Notes: generated by a model from the sequence alone, not told the origin. A stretch of DNA of 64,000 nucleotides from Pedobacter kyonggii (GCF_004310665.1 NZ_SIXF01000002.1:310001-374000), one strand, 5' to 3'; positions 36,776 to 46,417 are shown, counted from the first letter of the stretch. A program made the numbers and translations.

Positions 36776-37477
36776 ATGAAAAATAGAATTTATTTCATCA
36801 TAGGGGCAATTATAGCAGTGTTGTTCTCCTCTTGTAAAAAGGATAATTATGAGGCACCTGCGGCCGATTTTACAGGAAGGATCGTATATCAGGGCGAAGC
36901 AATCAATGTGCAGTACGGCCAGGTAAATTTTGAACTTTGGCAATCTGGCTTTGGCAATTACTCCGCACTAAATGTAAACGTTAGCCAGGATGGCAATTTT
37001 TCGGCTAAGTTATTTGATGGGAACTATAAACTGGTTTTCTCTCCAAACCAGGGGCCGTTTTTGTGGAAAAAAAATGCAGCCGGTAAACAAGATACCATAG
37101 CGGTAAATATTAGCGGTAACAAGGTGATGGATATAGAAGTAATGCCTTACTACATGATCCGAAGCGCTAGTTTAACAGCTGCATCTGGAAAAGTGAACGG
37201 ATTCTGTAAACTGGAAAAAATAATCACTGATGCCAATGCAAAGGATATAGAAAGTGTATCGCTTTATATCAACAAAACACAGTTTGTAGATGGGGGCAAT
37301 AACATTGCGATACAACAACTTACGGGTGCAGCGCTTGCCGACCTGAATAACTTAAATATGAGTGTAAATATTCCTACAATTGTACCGACACAAAATTATG
37401 TTTTCGCCAGGATAGGGGTTAAAATTGCAGGAGTAGACGACCTGATTTTTACGCCTGTAACCAAAATAAGTTTTTAA
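36776..37477 (+). CDS. DUF3823 lipoprotein of the SusCD operon
   Basis: 233 residues with a lipobox (VLFSSCKKDNYEAP). The DUF3823 pattern is visible in FTGRIVYQGEAINVQYGQVNFELWQ and DGNFSAKLFDGNYKLVF. These two-domain, immunoglobulin-like lipoproteins almost always follow SusD genes and probably bind glycan on the surface. Twelve bases separate it from the SusD stop, so it is the third gene of the operon. Confidence 0.85.
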   Translation: MKNRIYFIIGAIIAVLFSSCKKDNYEAPAADFTGRIVYQGEAINVQYGQVNFELWQSGFGNYSALNVNVSQDGNFSAKLFDGNYKLVFSPNQGPFLWKKNAAGKQDTIAVNISGNKVMDIEVMPYYMIRSASLTAASGKVNGFCKLEKIITDANAKDIESVSLYINKTQFVDGGNNIAIQQLTGAALADLNNLNMSVNIPTIVPTQNYVFARIGVKIAGVDDLIFTPVTKISF

Positions 37478-37523
37478 CCAAGGAAGGTGTTTTAGAAGGT
37501 AAATCTAAATGGAATTTGTCACG

Positions 37524-37546
37524 TTGTCCAAAGGACTCCTACGGAG
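37524..37546 (-). repeat. Interspersed intergenic repeat, copy 1
   Basis: TTGTCCAAAGGACTCCTACG followed by GAG; the reverse complement recurs at 41285-41315 and 50576-50607. All three copies are intergenic, between convergent or tandem gene ends. Confidence 0.55.
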
Positions 37547-37623
37547 CGCTTGTCAAAACGCTTTAATAAATATATTTAAGCCAGTCCTTCGACAAGCGAT
37601 CATTGGCAGATTCCAGTATAAGG

Positions 37624-37724
37624 GTCGTCATTGCGAGGAGGAACGACGAAGCAATCTTTCATGCTAGCAATTTCTGCTATAAAGATTGCTTGGTCGGCTG
37701 AAAAAGCCTTCTCGCAATGACGAC
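37624..37724. repeat. Long palindromic intergenic element
   Basis: GTCGTCATTGCGAGGA at the left end pairs with the sequence TTCTCGCAATGACGAC at the right end, and inner arms GCAATCTTT/AAAGATTGC pair as well. Roughly 100 bases that would fold into one long hairpin; typical of REP/MITE-like repeats in Pedobacter-type genomes. Confidence 0.6.
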
Positions 37725-37859
37725 ACTTCGAGGCTATTCATTCTCTTAAAACTATGTCAATAATATTGATTTTTATAAAATAAATTATTTCTCAGGATGG
37801 CATTTATACCATGAACATTCTGGCTTATCAGTATCTTACCCTTAGCAAATCATTATTAA

Positions 37860-38840
37860 ATGAAATATCTTTTCGCCTTTTTTTTAAGCACGTCAGTGTT
37901 TTTTATAGACCAGCAAGCATTTGCCAATCCGTACAAAAAGGCATTGAATGATACCATTTACCTGGCCGATCCAACCATTTTTTTGGATGGCGGTGTATAT
38001 TATTTGTATGGTACAAGTGGCGATAAAGGTTTTCTGGTCTATTCTTCGAGCGACCTTAAAAACTGGACTAAACCGACCGGAAAAAATAAGGGGTTTGCAT
38101 TAAAAAAGGGCGATGCCTTTGGAAACAAGGGTTTTTGGGCGCCGCAGGTATTTAAAAGAGGCAAAACCTATTTTATGGCCTATACCGCAGATGAGCAGAT
38201 TGCCATTGCGCATGGTAATAGCCCGGCAGGACCTTTTGTTCAGGAAGAATTAAAAGCAATATCAGGTACAGGGAAACAGATCGATCCCTTTGTATTTACC
38301 GATACAGATGGGAAAAACTACCTTTACCATGTTAAGCTCGATCAGGGCAACAAGATTTTTGTAGCACAACTGAAAGATGATTTTTCTGATGTAATCCCCG
38401 AAACAACAAAATTTTGTTTATCAGGAACAGCACCCTGGGAAAATACAGCGAAAACCGATTGGCCGGTAACCGAAGGCCCAACGGTAATCAAAAAGGAAAA
38501 TCTTTACTATCTTTTTTATTCGGCAAATGATTTCAGAAATCCTGATTATGCCGTGGGTTATGCTACCTCAAACTCAGCTACCGGCCCCTGGACAAAATAT
38601 CAGGGCAACCCGATCATCAGTAAAAAGGTATTGCAGATAAACGGCACCGGGCACGGCGATTTCTTTATCGATAAAAACGGAGTATTACAATATGTTTTCC
38701 ATACGCATCACTCAAATCGTAAAGTATCGCCAAGAGCTACAGCTATAATCAAAGCCGCCTTTATAAACGACAAAAATGAGCGTTTTCGCATGCAGATCGA
38801 CCCTGAAAGTTTTCGGTTTTTAATGCAAAGGATTAATTGA
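37860..38840 (+). CDS. Glycoside hydrolase family 43 enzyme
   Basis: 326 residues with a signal peptide ending near AFANPYK. The five-bladed propeller hallmarks are present: D37 in YLADPTIFLDGG (base), D142 in QIDPFVFTD (pKa modulator) and E205 in VTEGPTVIKK (acid), with WAPQVFKRGKTYFMAYT between them. GH43 enzymes are mostly alpha-L-arabinofuranosidases, endo-arabinanases or beta-xylosidases; the subfamily cannot be set by eye. First of four enzyme genes in line after the SusCD operon. Confidence 0.88.
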   Translation: MKYLFAFFLSTSVFFIDQQAFANPYKKALNDTIYLADPTIFLDGGVYYLYGTSGDKGFLVYSSSDLKNWTKPTGKNKGFALKKGDAFGNKGFWAPQVFKRGKTYFMAYTADEQIAIAHGNSPAGPFVQEELKAISGTGKQIDPFVFTDTDGKNYLYHVKLDQGNKIFVAQLKDDFSDVIPETTKFCLSGTAPWENTAKTDWPVTEGPTVIKKENLYYLFYSANDFRNPDYAVGYATSNSATGPWTKYQGNPIISKKVLQINGTGHGDFFIDKNGVLQYVFHTHHSNRKVSPRATAIIKAAFINDKNERFRMQIDPESFRFLMQRIN

Positions 38841-38953
38841 TTGCTTTTGTAGAAATATTGAGATAAAAATAGGCCGATTTAAGAAAAGAAATCGCTTTTT
38901 TTAAAGATTAACGAATGCCGCTGAAAAAAATATAAAAGACGTAAGAATTTATA

Positions 38954-39994
38954 ATGAATGCTTTTAAAATAAGATATCTGTTTGTTGCATTGTGCCTGTT
39001 ACATGCAGCATGTTTACATGCGCAAACATTTACCAATCCTTTATTGCCCTCGGGTGCCGATCCATATAGCTTTTATAAAGATGGTTATTATTACTATACC
39101 CATACTACTGGAAACCGTGTAGACCTTTGGAAAACCAAAACCCTGGATGGCTTAAAAGATGCTGAGCGGAAAACGATATGGAAAGCACCTGCAGGAACCA
39201 TGTACAGTAAAGAAATCTGGGCACCAGAAGTGATGTTTTTAAGGGGGAAATGGTACGCTTATTTTGCCGCCGATGACGGGAGGAATGAAAACCACCGTAT
39301 GTATGTTTTAGAAAATGCTTCGGCCGATCCGATGAAAGGCGAATGGGTATTTAAAGGCAAAATTACCGATCCGACCGATAAATGGGCCATTGATGGAGAT
39401 GTGATCGATTTTAAAGGCCAGTTGTATATGATCTGGTCTGGATGGGAGGGAGATGAAAACGGCAAACAGGAAATTTTCATCGCCAAACTTAAAAACCCCT
39501 GGACAGTAGCGGGTAAACGGGTGAAGATTTCTACACCCAAATTTAGCTGGGAAAAAATCGGAGACCTTGGCGCAGGAGCGCACGTGGATGTAAACGAAGG
39601 ACCTCAGTTTTTGCCGCACGGTGATAAAATATTTGTTATTTATTCGGCCAGTGGCTGTTGGACAGATTTTTATGCTTTGGGTATGCTTTCGGCTTCGGCT
39701 AAAAGCAATCTGCTCGACCCTGCTTCCTGGACAAAATCCGATCAACCTGTTTTTCAGCAGTCGCCAAAAGACGGCGTTTATGCGCCAGGCCATAACTCAT
39801 TTTTTTCTTCGCCGGATGGAAAAGAAGATTGGATCCTATATCACGCCAATGATAAACCGGGCCAGGGCTGCGGAGGTTTCCGCTCGCCCCGGGCCCAAAA
39901 GTTCAGCTGGAATAACGACGGGACACCAAATTTTGGAACCCCGGTAAAAGCAGGGTTGAACTTAACATCACCATCAAACCGTAATAAAAAATAA
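38954..39994 (+). CDS. Glycoside hydrolase family 43 enzyme (second)
   Basis: 346 residues, signal peptide ending HAACLHAQ. Catalytic candidates are D36 in LPSGADPYSFYK, D147 in WAIDGDVID and E215 in DVNEGPQFLP, with the WAPEVMFLRGKWYAYFAA strand. It differs clearly from the first GH43 enzyme and resembles the arabinofuranosidase-like subgroup with the FTNPLLPSGADPY opening. It is separated from the upstream gene by 113 bases and from the next by 16. Confidence 0.88.
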   Translation: MNAFKIRYLFVALCLLHAACLHAQTFTNPLLPSGADPYSFYKDGYYYYTHTTGNRVDLWKTKTLDGLKDAERKTIWKAPAGTMYSKEIWAPEVMFLRGKWYAYFAADDGRNENHRMYVLENASADPMKGEWVFKGKITDPTDKWAIDGDVIDFKGQLYMIWSGWEGDENGKQEIFIAKLKNPWTVAGKRVKISTPKFSWEKIGDLGAGAHVDVNEGPQFLPHGDKIFVIYSASGCWTDFYALGMLSASAKSNLLDPASWTKSDQPVFQQSPKDGVYAPGHNSFFSSPDGKEDWILYHANDKPGQGCGGFRSPRAQKFSWNNDGTPNFGTPVKAGLNLTSPSNRNKK

Positions 39995-40010
39995 TCAGAT
40001 AAATACCGAT

Positions 40011-41090
40011 ATGAATTTAAAAAACTACGCGCTACTTGCTGTCTTGAGCTTTAACATCAGCTTGGGTTTTGCGCAAAAAACAAAAAAAAGCACTGAGCCT
40101 GCAAAGGTTTGGTCGATAGAAAAAGCCAACGCCTGGTACAAAGAACATAAATGGTTAACAGGTGCCAACTACATTCCTTCCAATGCAATTAACCAGTTGG
40201 AAATGTGGCAGGCAGATACTTTTTCACCCGATCTGATCGATAAAGAACTGGGCTGGGCCGAAGGAATCGGCTTTAATACGCTGCGCGTATTCCTGTTCAG
40301 TAAAGCCTGGAGTCAGGATCCTGAAGGTTTTAAAAAGAGAATGGATCAATTCTTAAACATTACCCAAAAACATGGTATTAAACCGATGTTTGTTTTTTTC
40401 GACGATTGCTGGAATAAAACTTCGGCCATTGGTAAACAGCCAGAGCCTAAAACGGGTATTCACAATTCGGGCTGGTTGCAAGATCCCGGCGATCCTGCTT
40501 TTAAAGAAGAAGCCAATTTCCCTGAACTGGAAAAATATGTAAAGGATGTGCTTACCCGTTTTGCACATGATAAAAGGATTCTGTTATGGGATTTGTACAA
40601 TGAACCCGGAAATAGCGGAAAGTTAGAAGCCTCCATACCTTTGTTAACCAAAACCATCAGCTGGGCAAGGTCGGTTAATCCCGATCAGCCGATTTCTATC
40701 GGATTGTGGAGCTGGGGTTTCGAAAAGCTTAATGAAATTCAGCTGGCCAATTCAGATATTGTAACCTACCATAACTATGAGGCACCAGATTGGCACCAAA
40801 GAACCATCGATCTGTTAAAAGCCAGCGGCCGGCCATTGATCTGTACCGAATATATGGCCCGCTCGCGTAACAGCCGTTTCGCTAACATTTTGCCGATGTT
40901 AAAAAACGAAAATGTAGGCGCCATTAACTGGGGTTTTGCTGCGGGTAAAACCAATACCAAATACGCCTGGGATACCCCGCTTGCCGATGGATCTGATCCG
41001 ATTGAGTGGTTCCACGAAATCTTTCAGCCCGATGGCACCCCGTACCGCCTGGATGAAGTTAACCTGATTAAAAAACTTAACAATAAATAA
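40011..41090 (+). CDS. Clan GH-A (GH5-like) glycoside hydrolase
   Basis: 359 residues, signal peptide ending LGFAQ. A TIM-barrel hydrolase: acid/base E198 in LWDLYNEPGN and nucleophile E280 in LICTEYMARS, with GFNTLRVFLFSKAW and FVFFDDCW upstream. This arrangement fits GH5-like enzymes often labelled cellulase-family or 1,4-beta-xylanase-like; the actual linkage is unknown. Sixteen bases after the second GH43 gene, so co-transcribed. Confidence 0.8.
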   Translation: MNLKNYALLAVLSFNISLGFAQKTKKSTEPAKVWSIEKANAWYKEHKWLTGANYIPSNAINQLEMWQADTFSPDLIDKELGWAEGIGFNTLRVFLFSKAWSQDPEGFKKRMDQFLNITQKHGIKPMFVFFDDCWNKTSAIGKQPEPKTGIHNSGWLQDPGDPAFKEEANFPELEKYVKDVLTRFAHDKRILLWDLYNEPGNSGKLEASIPLLTKTISWARSVNPDQPISIGLWSWGFEKLNEIQLANSDIVTYHNYEAPDWHQRTIDLLKASGRPLICTEYMARSRNSRFANILPMLKNENVGAINWGFAAGKTNTKYAWDTPLADGSDPIEWFHEIFQPDGTPYRLDEVNLIKKLNNK

Positions 41091-41183
41091 ACCATATTCT
41101 TCTTTCATTGATAGAAGTTAGTATTTAACCAAAAAAAGGAGATGGATGACAGGTTTACAATCGATCGTCATCTCGGCCGTAGA

Positions 41184-41219
41184 GGAGAGATCTTTTAATC
41201 TAGTCCAAAGATCTCTCCA
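41184..41219. repeat. Intergenic palindrome
   Basis: GGAGAGATCTTT and AAAGATCTCTCC arms about 12 bases long around a short spacer. The same arms occur, more spread out, at 50429-50474. Confidence 0.5.
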
Positions 41220-41284
41220 TTACGCGTTGCTCCGGTCGATGACGCCGATTTTTAGAATATGTCCTTGATAGCCGGGTTGAAGGA

Positions 41285-41315
41285 CGATAAGCTCTCCGAG
41301 GGAGTCCTTTGGACA
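41285..41315 (+). repeat. Interspersed intergenic repeat, copy 2
   Basis: CGATAAGCTCTCC followed by GAGGGAGTCCTTTGGACA; same element as 50576-50607 and, inverted, 37524-37546. Confidence 0.55.
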
Positions 41316-41384
41316 GACTGACATTAGTTAATACCTAACTTAATAGCATTGCCAAACCCAACTTTAACACACAAATTTAAACCG

Positions 41385-43238
41385 ATGAACAAAAAAGTAT
41401 CCATCCTTTTCTCGCTGCTGGGGCTCTCGCTTTCCCTTTCTGCGCAGCAACAGGACAAATCGTGGTCGATGGTAAAAGGGAAAATCTCTTCACCATGGGC
41501 CCAGGAAGTTAATCCTAAAAATGTATTGCCGGAATATCCGCGGCCACAGTTTGAGCGTACCGGTAACTGGAAAAACCTTAACGGACTTTGGGATTATGCC
41601 ATTTCCGGAAAATCACAACAGCCGGCAATTAATCAGGGTAAAATCCTTGTGCCTTTTGCGGTAGAATCTTCACTTTCGGGTGTTGGCAAAACAGTAGGTA
41701 AAGATAGCTTGCTGTGGTACAAAACCAGCTTTACTGTGCCGGCAAATATGAAAGGCAAAGAAATTTTGCTTCATTTCGGTGCGGTTGACTGGAGAAGTAC
41801 GGTGAACATCAACGGTAAAGAGGTGGGTAAACATGAAGGCGGTTTCGATCCTTTCAGTTTTAATATTACACCGTTTTTAAACAAGAGTGGAAACCAGACT
41901 TTAACCGTAGAAGTTTGGGACCCGACAGATGAGGGCCCTCAACCAAGGGGAAAACAGGTGAAAAAACCGGAGGGCATCTGGTATACCCCGGTAACCGGCA
42001 TCTGGCAAACGGTGTGGATTGAGGCGGTAAATAAAGCACATATTGATCATATTAAAGTAACGCCGGATATTGATCAGCAAACCGTATCGGTTACCCCATT
42101 TTTAACGGGTAGTGCTACAGGCGATCAGGTTAAAGTTTCAGCATGGGATGGTACGACCAAAGTGGATGAGCAGACCGCGGATGGCACTGGTGCAATCAGT
42201 TTAAAAATTGCGAACCCTAAACTTTGGAATACTAAAAATCCATTTTTATACGACCTGAAAGTTGAGCTGATCTCTAAAAATAAAAAGGTTGATGAGGTGA
42301 AAAGTTATTTTGCCATGCGAAAAACCTCAATCGGCAAAGATCAGAACGGTATTCAGCGTATGCTGTTAAACAATGAATTTGTTTTTCAGTATGGCCCGCT
42401 AGATCAGGGTTGGTGGCCGGATGGACTTTACACCGCACCAACAGATGCCGCTTTAAAGTTCGATATAGATAAAACCAAAGAAATGGGTTTTAATATGATC
42501 AGAAAACACATTAAAGTAGAGCCCGCACGTTGGTATTACTACTGCGATAAAGCAGGCATGCTGGTTTGGCAGGATATGCCAAGCGGCGACCTGGGTAACG
42601 GCTGGGAAAACCGCCCAGGTGTTTTAGACCATGGATCGGATCAAAACAGAAGTGCCGAATCTGAAGGATATTACAAAAAAGAGTGGAATGCCATTATCGA
42701 TGCACTTTATAATGTGCCTTCTATTGTAGTATGGACACCTTTCAATGAAGCCTGGGGGCAGTTTAAAACAGTAGAAATTGCCAAATGGACAAAAGAGAAA
42801 GATCCTTCAAGGCTGGTGAATACGGCCAGTGGAGGAAATTTCCATCCGGTAGGCGATATTATCGACCTGCACAATTACCCACATCCGGCTATGCCTAGTC
42901 CTGATTATTTTGGAAAAGACTATGCCCTTGTACTGGGCGAGTTTGGTGGGCTTGGCCTGCCTATTGATGGCCACGTGTGGCAACAGAAAAATAACTGGGG
43001 CTATCAGAGTTTTAAAAACAAAACCGATCTGTTTAATAAATACGCCCAGTTTACCAAACGTTTAGCAGAATTAATCCCATTAGGGCTTTCTGCCGGAGTG
43101 TATACTCAAACTACCGATGTTGAAGTAGAAACCAACGGCTTGATGACCTATGATAGAAAAGATATCAAGTTTTCTGAAGCACAGATGAAAGCTTTGCACG
43201 ATAAGCTTTACCAGATAAATGTGCCGGTAAAGCAATAG
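41385..43238 (+). CDS. Glycoside hydrolase family 2 enzyme (beta-galactosidase/beta-glucuronidase type)
   Basis: 617 residues from the ATG at 41385, which gives the leader MNKKVSILFSLLGLSLSLSA; an upstream in-frame ATG at 41349 would add 12 residues. Order: sugar-binding jelly roll (PRPQFERTGNWKNLNGLWDY), immunoglobulin-like domain, and TIM barrel with acid/base Glu in WTPFNEAWGQF (residue 455) and nucleophile Glu in LGEFGGLG (residue 519). Exported to the periplasm. Last enzyme of the locus; GH2 activity could be beta-galactosidase, arabinopyranosidase or glucuronidase. Confidence 0.88.
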   Translation: MNKKVSILFSLLGLSLSLSAQQQDKSWSMVKGKISSPWAQEVNPKNVLPEYPRPQFERTGNWKNLNGLWDYAISGKSQQPAINQGKILVPFAVESSLSGVGKTVGKDSLLWYKTSFTVPANMKGKEILLHFGAVDWRSTVNINGKEVGKHEGGFDPFSFNITPFLNKSGNQTLTVEVWDPTDEGPQPRGKQVKKPEGIWYTPVTGIWQTVWIEAVNKAHIDHIKVTPDIDQQTVSVTPFLTGSATGDQVKVSAWDGTTKVDEQTADGTGAISLKIANPKLWNTKNPFLYDLKVELISKNKKVDEVKSYFAMRKTSIGKDQNGIQRMLLNNEFVFQYGPLDQGWWPDGLYTAPTDAALKFDIDKTKEMGFNMIRKHIKVEPARWYYYCDKAGMLVWQDMPSGDLGNGWENRPGVLDHGSDQNRSAESEGYYKKEWNAIIDALYNVPSIVVWTPFNEAWGQFKTVEIAKWTKEKDPSRLVNTASGGNFHPVGDIIDLHNYPHPAMPSPDYFGKDYALVLGEFGGLGLPIDGHVWQQKNNWGYQSFKNKTDLFNKYAQFTKRLAELIPLGLSAGVYTQTTDVEVETNGLMTYDRKDIKFSEAQMKALHDKLYQINVPVKQ

Positions 43239-43304
43239 CTTATCATTTATCGCTTTTTGTTTTATCAGTATAATAAGGCGCTGCAGTTGTATCTGTAGAT
43301 GACT

Positions 43305-43342
43305 AAATCATTAGCCCGTATATCCATCCGGGCTAATGATTT
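43305..43342 (+). terminator. Strong terminator hairpin after the GH2 gene
   Basis: AAATCATTAGCCCG and CGGGCTAATGATTT form a perfect 14-bp stem with a 10-base loop, 66 bases after the GH2 stop. It probably ends the enzyme operon. Confidence 0.75.
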
Positions 43343-43446
43343 AAGCGATTCATCTTAGTATTGCCTTTACACTGTTTGTGATCATGAATTGAGGGTTTTA
43401 AGCAGCCCGCAACCGAAAGGGTACAATTATTCCTTAAGTAAACCAG

Positions 43447-43992
43447 ATGAAACAACTCGATTTTTCTACTTTCCCAATACTAGAAACCGACAGATTGGTA
43501 CTTCGCAGACTTTCGTTGGAAGATGCTCCAGTAATTTATCAGTTGCGTTCGGATGTTGAAGTGGCTGCTTTAACAGGCAAGGCACCCTTCCTTCATATTA
43601 ACGAAGCCATTGCATACATCAATAAAATTGATAATCTGATCAATAATCATGAATCTATATACTGGGTTGCGTCTTATAAGGGTGATGCCGCTATGATAGG
43701 TGCAGCCTGCCTATGGAATTTTGATATCCAGAACGAGACCGTGGAAATTGGGTATGAGTTGCTCCCGGAGTTTCAGGGTAAAGGCATCATGGTAGAGATT
43801 ATCACCTGTATACTCAGGTATGCATTTGAGGTAATGGGCATAAAAACGATCGTTGCTTATCCATCCAGCGATAACCCGCCTTCTGTAAAACTACTCGAAA
43901 AAATGGGCTTTAAAATTGCCTCAAGCGATCATCAAAATATGCATGTAAATGTTCCGGGCATGCTTACATTTATCCTTACAAGTTATCAATAG
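43447..43992 (+). CDS. GNAT-family N-acetyltransferase (RimJ/RimL-like)
   Basis: 181 residues. ETDRLVLRRLSLEDAPVIYQL is the RimJ/RimL-type opening, and the acetyl-CoA loop is EFQGKGIMVEII in motif A, followed by IVAYPSSDNPPSVKLLEKMGF (motif B). A cytosolic acetyltransferase acting on a protein N-terminus or a small molecule; target unknown. It stands alone after the polysaccharide locus terminator and converges with the next gene. Confidence 0.88.
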   Translation: MKQLDFSTFPILETDRLVLRRLSLEDAPVIYQLRSDVEVAALTGKAPFLHINEAIAYINKIDNLINNHESIYWVASYKGDAAMIGAACLWNFDIQNETVEIGYELLPEFQGKGIMVEIITCILRYAFEVMGIKTIVAYPSSDNPPSVKLLEKMGFKIASSDHQNMHVNVPGMLTFILTSYQ

Positions 43993-44013
43993 CGATAAGA
44001 AGATCGTAATCAT

Positions 44014-45012
44014 CTAAGCCCTGGCCAGCCTAAACTCATTGTAACACATTACAATATTAAAGCCAAGAAAAAGTATCGCTTCCGAACTTACTTTAAGTCT
44101 ATCAATATCGGCACCAACAGCTGTAGAAATAACCAATGTAGAGAAAACCAGGATGGCACTTACGAAAATGCTCACAAAAGCCGAACGCAGTAACATCGTT
44201 ATCCTGAACAGGTTTTTTTGAAAAAAAATTTCAGGCCTACGGATCATTTCCACCAGATTGATAAAGATAAAAAGACCGATAATGAAAATATATGCATTCA
44301 TATAAGGCGCTGTACTATCCCACACCAAAAGACCAAAATAGCCTTGCAGAACGAAGTATAAAATAATAGCCAGGCAGATCAGACTTTTTAAAACTGTCCA
44401 GAACTTTTTGCCTGAAAGCATGAGGTAGAGTTTTGGGTATTTAAGGCTGTCAATATGGTCGGCAATACTTAACAACCTTAGCGAAGCGGGAACAAAGGGG
44501 TTAAATACGCCCAACAGCATAAGCATAATGGTACTCGAAAACTGAAAAACAGCATCACTGATCAATCTGTCCATTTTTGTTTGGTCCAATACAGTATCAT
44601 CAGCATAGGTAAATATAGACAGGCAGATAAGAACAATAATCACAAAGTGAAATACCACTCCCACATAACTGCTGAAAGCAGTGTTGTTAAGCCGCAGATC
44701 TTCATTGCTCTGTGTTTTGTTGTTGCCAGATGAGAATTTGGCTGAAAGCGTTTTGAGTGAATCGGCCGTACCTCTTACTATGAGCGCTATGGCGAGGATA
44801 AAAATTCCTATACCAATAATAAAACAGGCTATGCCGGCAGCCTCAAAACTGTACAGGCCCAATAGAAATAGAACTAAAGCGATGGAGATGGCTACGTGTT
44901 TATACTTCACCCGGGTAAAACCATGCAGATTTAGCAGGAGCGTATAAAACAGGCCAAATGCACTGCCAACTACAATAGCCATCAATATTTTAGAAATAAT
45001 AGTTCCACTCAT
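44014..45012 (-). CDS. Multi-pass membrane protein of unknown function
   Basis: 332 residues with about eight or nine predicted transmembrane helices (for example ILMAIVVGSAFGLFYTLLL, VAISIALVLFLLGLYSF, AIILYFVLQGYFGLLVW, AFVSIFVSAILVFSTLVIS) and one cytoplasmic stretch around residues 85-110. No transporter signature is recognisable. It ends 21 bases from the convergent GNAT gene and starts 39 bases after the MOSC gene's stop on the same strand. Confidence 0.7.
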   Translation of the reverse strand: MSGTIISKILMAIVVGSAFGLFYTLLLNLHGFTRVKYKHVAISIALVLFLLGLYSFEAAGIACFIIGIGIFILAIALIVRGTADSLKTLSAKFSSGNNKTQSNEDLRLNNTAFSSYVGVVFHFVIIVLICLSIFTYADDTVLDQTKMDRLISDAVFQFSSTIMLMLLGVFNPFVPASLRLLSIADHIDSLKYPKLYLMLSGKKFWTVLKSLICLAIILYFVLQGYFGLLVWDSTAPYMNAYIFIIGLFIFINLVEMIRRPEIFFQKNLFRITMLLRSAFVSIFVSAILVFSTLVISTAVGADIDRLKVSSEAILFLGFNIVMCYNEFRLARA

Positions 45013-45051
45013 GTTTCCAGATTAAAAAAATTATGCGATAAGAGGTTAGTA

Positions 45052-45867
45052 TTAGTCTTTCCAGTCTATAACCTTTACCTCATCGCCAACACGGATAATC
45101 CCCAATTGTTGATGAAGCAGGTTCTGGCCGAACATGATTTTTTTGCCTACCGTTCGGTAGTTGGCCAATGTTCTTAATGGTTCCTGCCCTTTTTCGCCAG
45201 TTTGCTGATCGATGGTAATGAGCACACATCTGGCACATGGTTTTACTGCAGAAAACATTACCTCACCAATGTGAAAAGTTTTAAAACTATCCTCAATATG
45301 GGGCTCTCCGCCCGTAAAAACAAAATTTGGACGGAAACGGTCCATTCGGATTGGATCGGTGAGCTTTTCATTAAGCCCATCAAGCGACGATTGGCCGATA
45401 AGCAGGCAGGGATAACCATCGGCAAAACTAACCACTTCATCATTCGAAGCATAATCCCGATCTACCAATCTTTTTTCAGTTAAAGGCATTTTTACCAGTC
45501 TAACCTTAAATTTTAGGAAATTAGAAAACCAATCGCTTACGGCTTTATTTACTTCAAGCGCAGTGGCGGTATCGTTCCAGATTACAACAGATAGCTCTTC
45601 TCCGGTATCTTCATCCAAAGAAAAGGATATACTTTGCTCGGGTGAATTTTTATGGGAAACGCTTAATTTACCATCTCCAATATTTACCTGAAGTAGTGCC
45701 AGTTCAAAATGTTTCCGTTGGGTAATAAACATACCTTCCTCATCAACAAGCATCCATCTTCTATCGTATTGCAAGCCTTTTTCTTCAAGCTGTGCTTTTT
45801 CAAGCCGGATACCGCCCAATGATTTAATGGGATAGATATTGATTTCAGAAAGGAGAAGTTTGTTCAT
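45052..45867 (-). CDS. MOSC domain protein (YcbX-like)
   Basis: 271 residues. The N-terminal beta-barrel domain opens with INIYPIKSLGGIRLEKAQL and YDRRWMLVDEEGMFITQRK. The C-terminal MOSC domain has the family cysteine in VKPCARCVLITIDQ and ends MFGQNLLHQQLGIIRVGDEV. MOSC proteins of this class (YcbX, mARC relatives) use molybdenum cofactor to reduce N-hydroxylated compounds. Probably co-transcribed with the membrane protein gene downstream. Confidence 0.88.
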   Translation of the reverse strand: MNKLLLSEINIYPIKSLGGIRLEKAQLEEKGLQYDRRWMLVDEEGMFITQRKHFELALLQVNIGDGKLSVSHKNSPEQSISFSLDEDTGEELSVVIWNDTATALEVNKAVSDWFSNFLKFKVRLVKMPLTEKRLVDRDYASNDEVVSFADGYPCLLIGQSSLDGLNEKLTDPIRMDRFRPNFVFTGGEPHIEDSFKTFHIGEVMFSAVKPCARCVLITIDQQTGEKGQEPLRTLANYRTVGKKIMFGQNLLHQQLGIIRVGDEVKVIDWKD

Positions 45868-45983
45868 GCTTTAAAGATAAAAAGACATTTTGGATTTAGC
45901 TGTTTAGCGGAATTGAATTATCTTCGGGAATAAGAATAATAGAAAACCAACGTATTACTTAAAAACAAGCTGTGTAACAACAA

Positions 45984-46295
45984 ATGGGTATAAAGAAAAC
46001 TTTAATCAGGCAGATATTGGTTCGGCTAGCTTTTTTGGTACTGCCCTTACTAGCGATATACCTGTTAATGGAGTTTACCTACAATCCCCATGCGCTTTGC
46101 ACTGCAAATGAACACCGTCATACCATGGGGCCAGTTGGTTACATAATTTTGGCCGCTGCAGTAGTGGTGATCTGGTTTTTGGCCATTATTTTTGAACAGA
46201 TATGGCGGTATTTTAAGAAGGATAGAAAAATTTCTTTTTTTGTTGTGCTTTTATTCGCACTAATGGTCGTTTGTTTTTTTTGTTTCTTCTTATAG
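45984..46295 (+). CDS. Small membrane protein
   Basis: 103 residues with three hydrophobic helices (about 12-32, 50-72, 83-103) and a short polar loop CTANEHRHTMGP. No family recognised. Divergent from the MOSC gene. Confidence 0.6.
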   Translation: MGIKKTLIRQILVRLAFLVLPLLAIYLLMEFTYNPHALCTANEHRHTMGPVGYIILAAAVVVIWFLAIIFEQIWRYFKKDRKISFFVVLLFALMVVCFFCFFL

Positions 46296-46417
46296 GGAAG
46301 CGTATGGTCGAATCATTTTCCAAACACCTATTTCAGTCCTGTTAAATTATCATCATTCGGAAATTAAACCAAATTTAGGTGAGATCTATCTGGTATTTAT
46401 CCTGCCAGTTGGTGTAG

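Larger units (their letters stand above)
37478..37859. other. Intergenic with interspersed repeats
   Basis: No gene. Contains a copy of the GGACTCC repeat (37524-37546) and a long imperfect palindrome (37624-37724). The break may separate the SusCD operon from the GH genes transcriptionally. Confidence 0.55.
41091..41384. other. Intergenic with interspersed repeats
   Basis: No gene. A palindromic piece with GGAGAGATCTTT/AAAGATCTCTCC arms lies at 41184-41219 and the GGAGTCC repeat at 41285-41315. It interrupts an otherwise tightly packed enzyme cluster. Confidence 0.55.
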
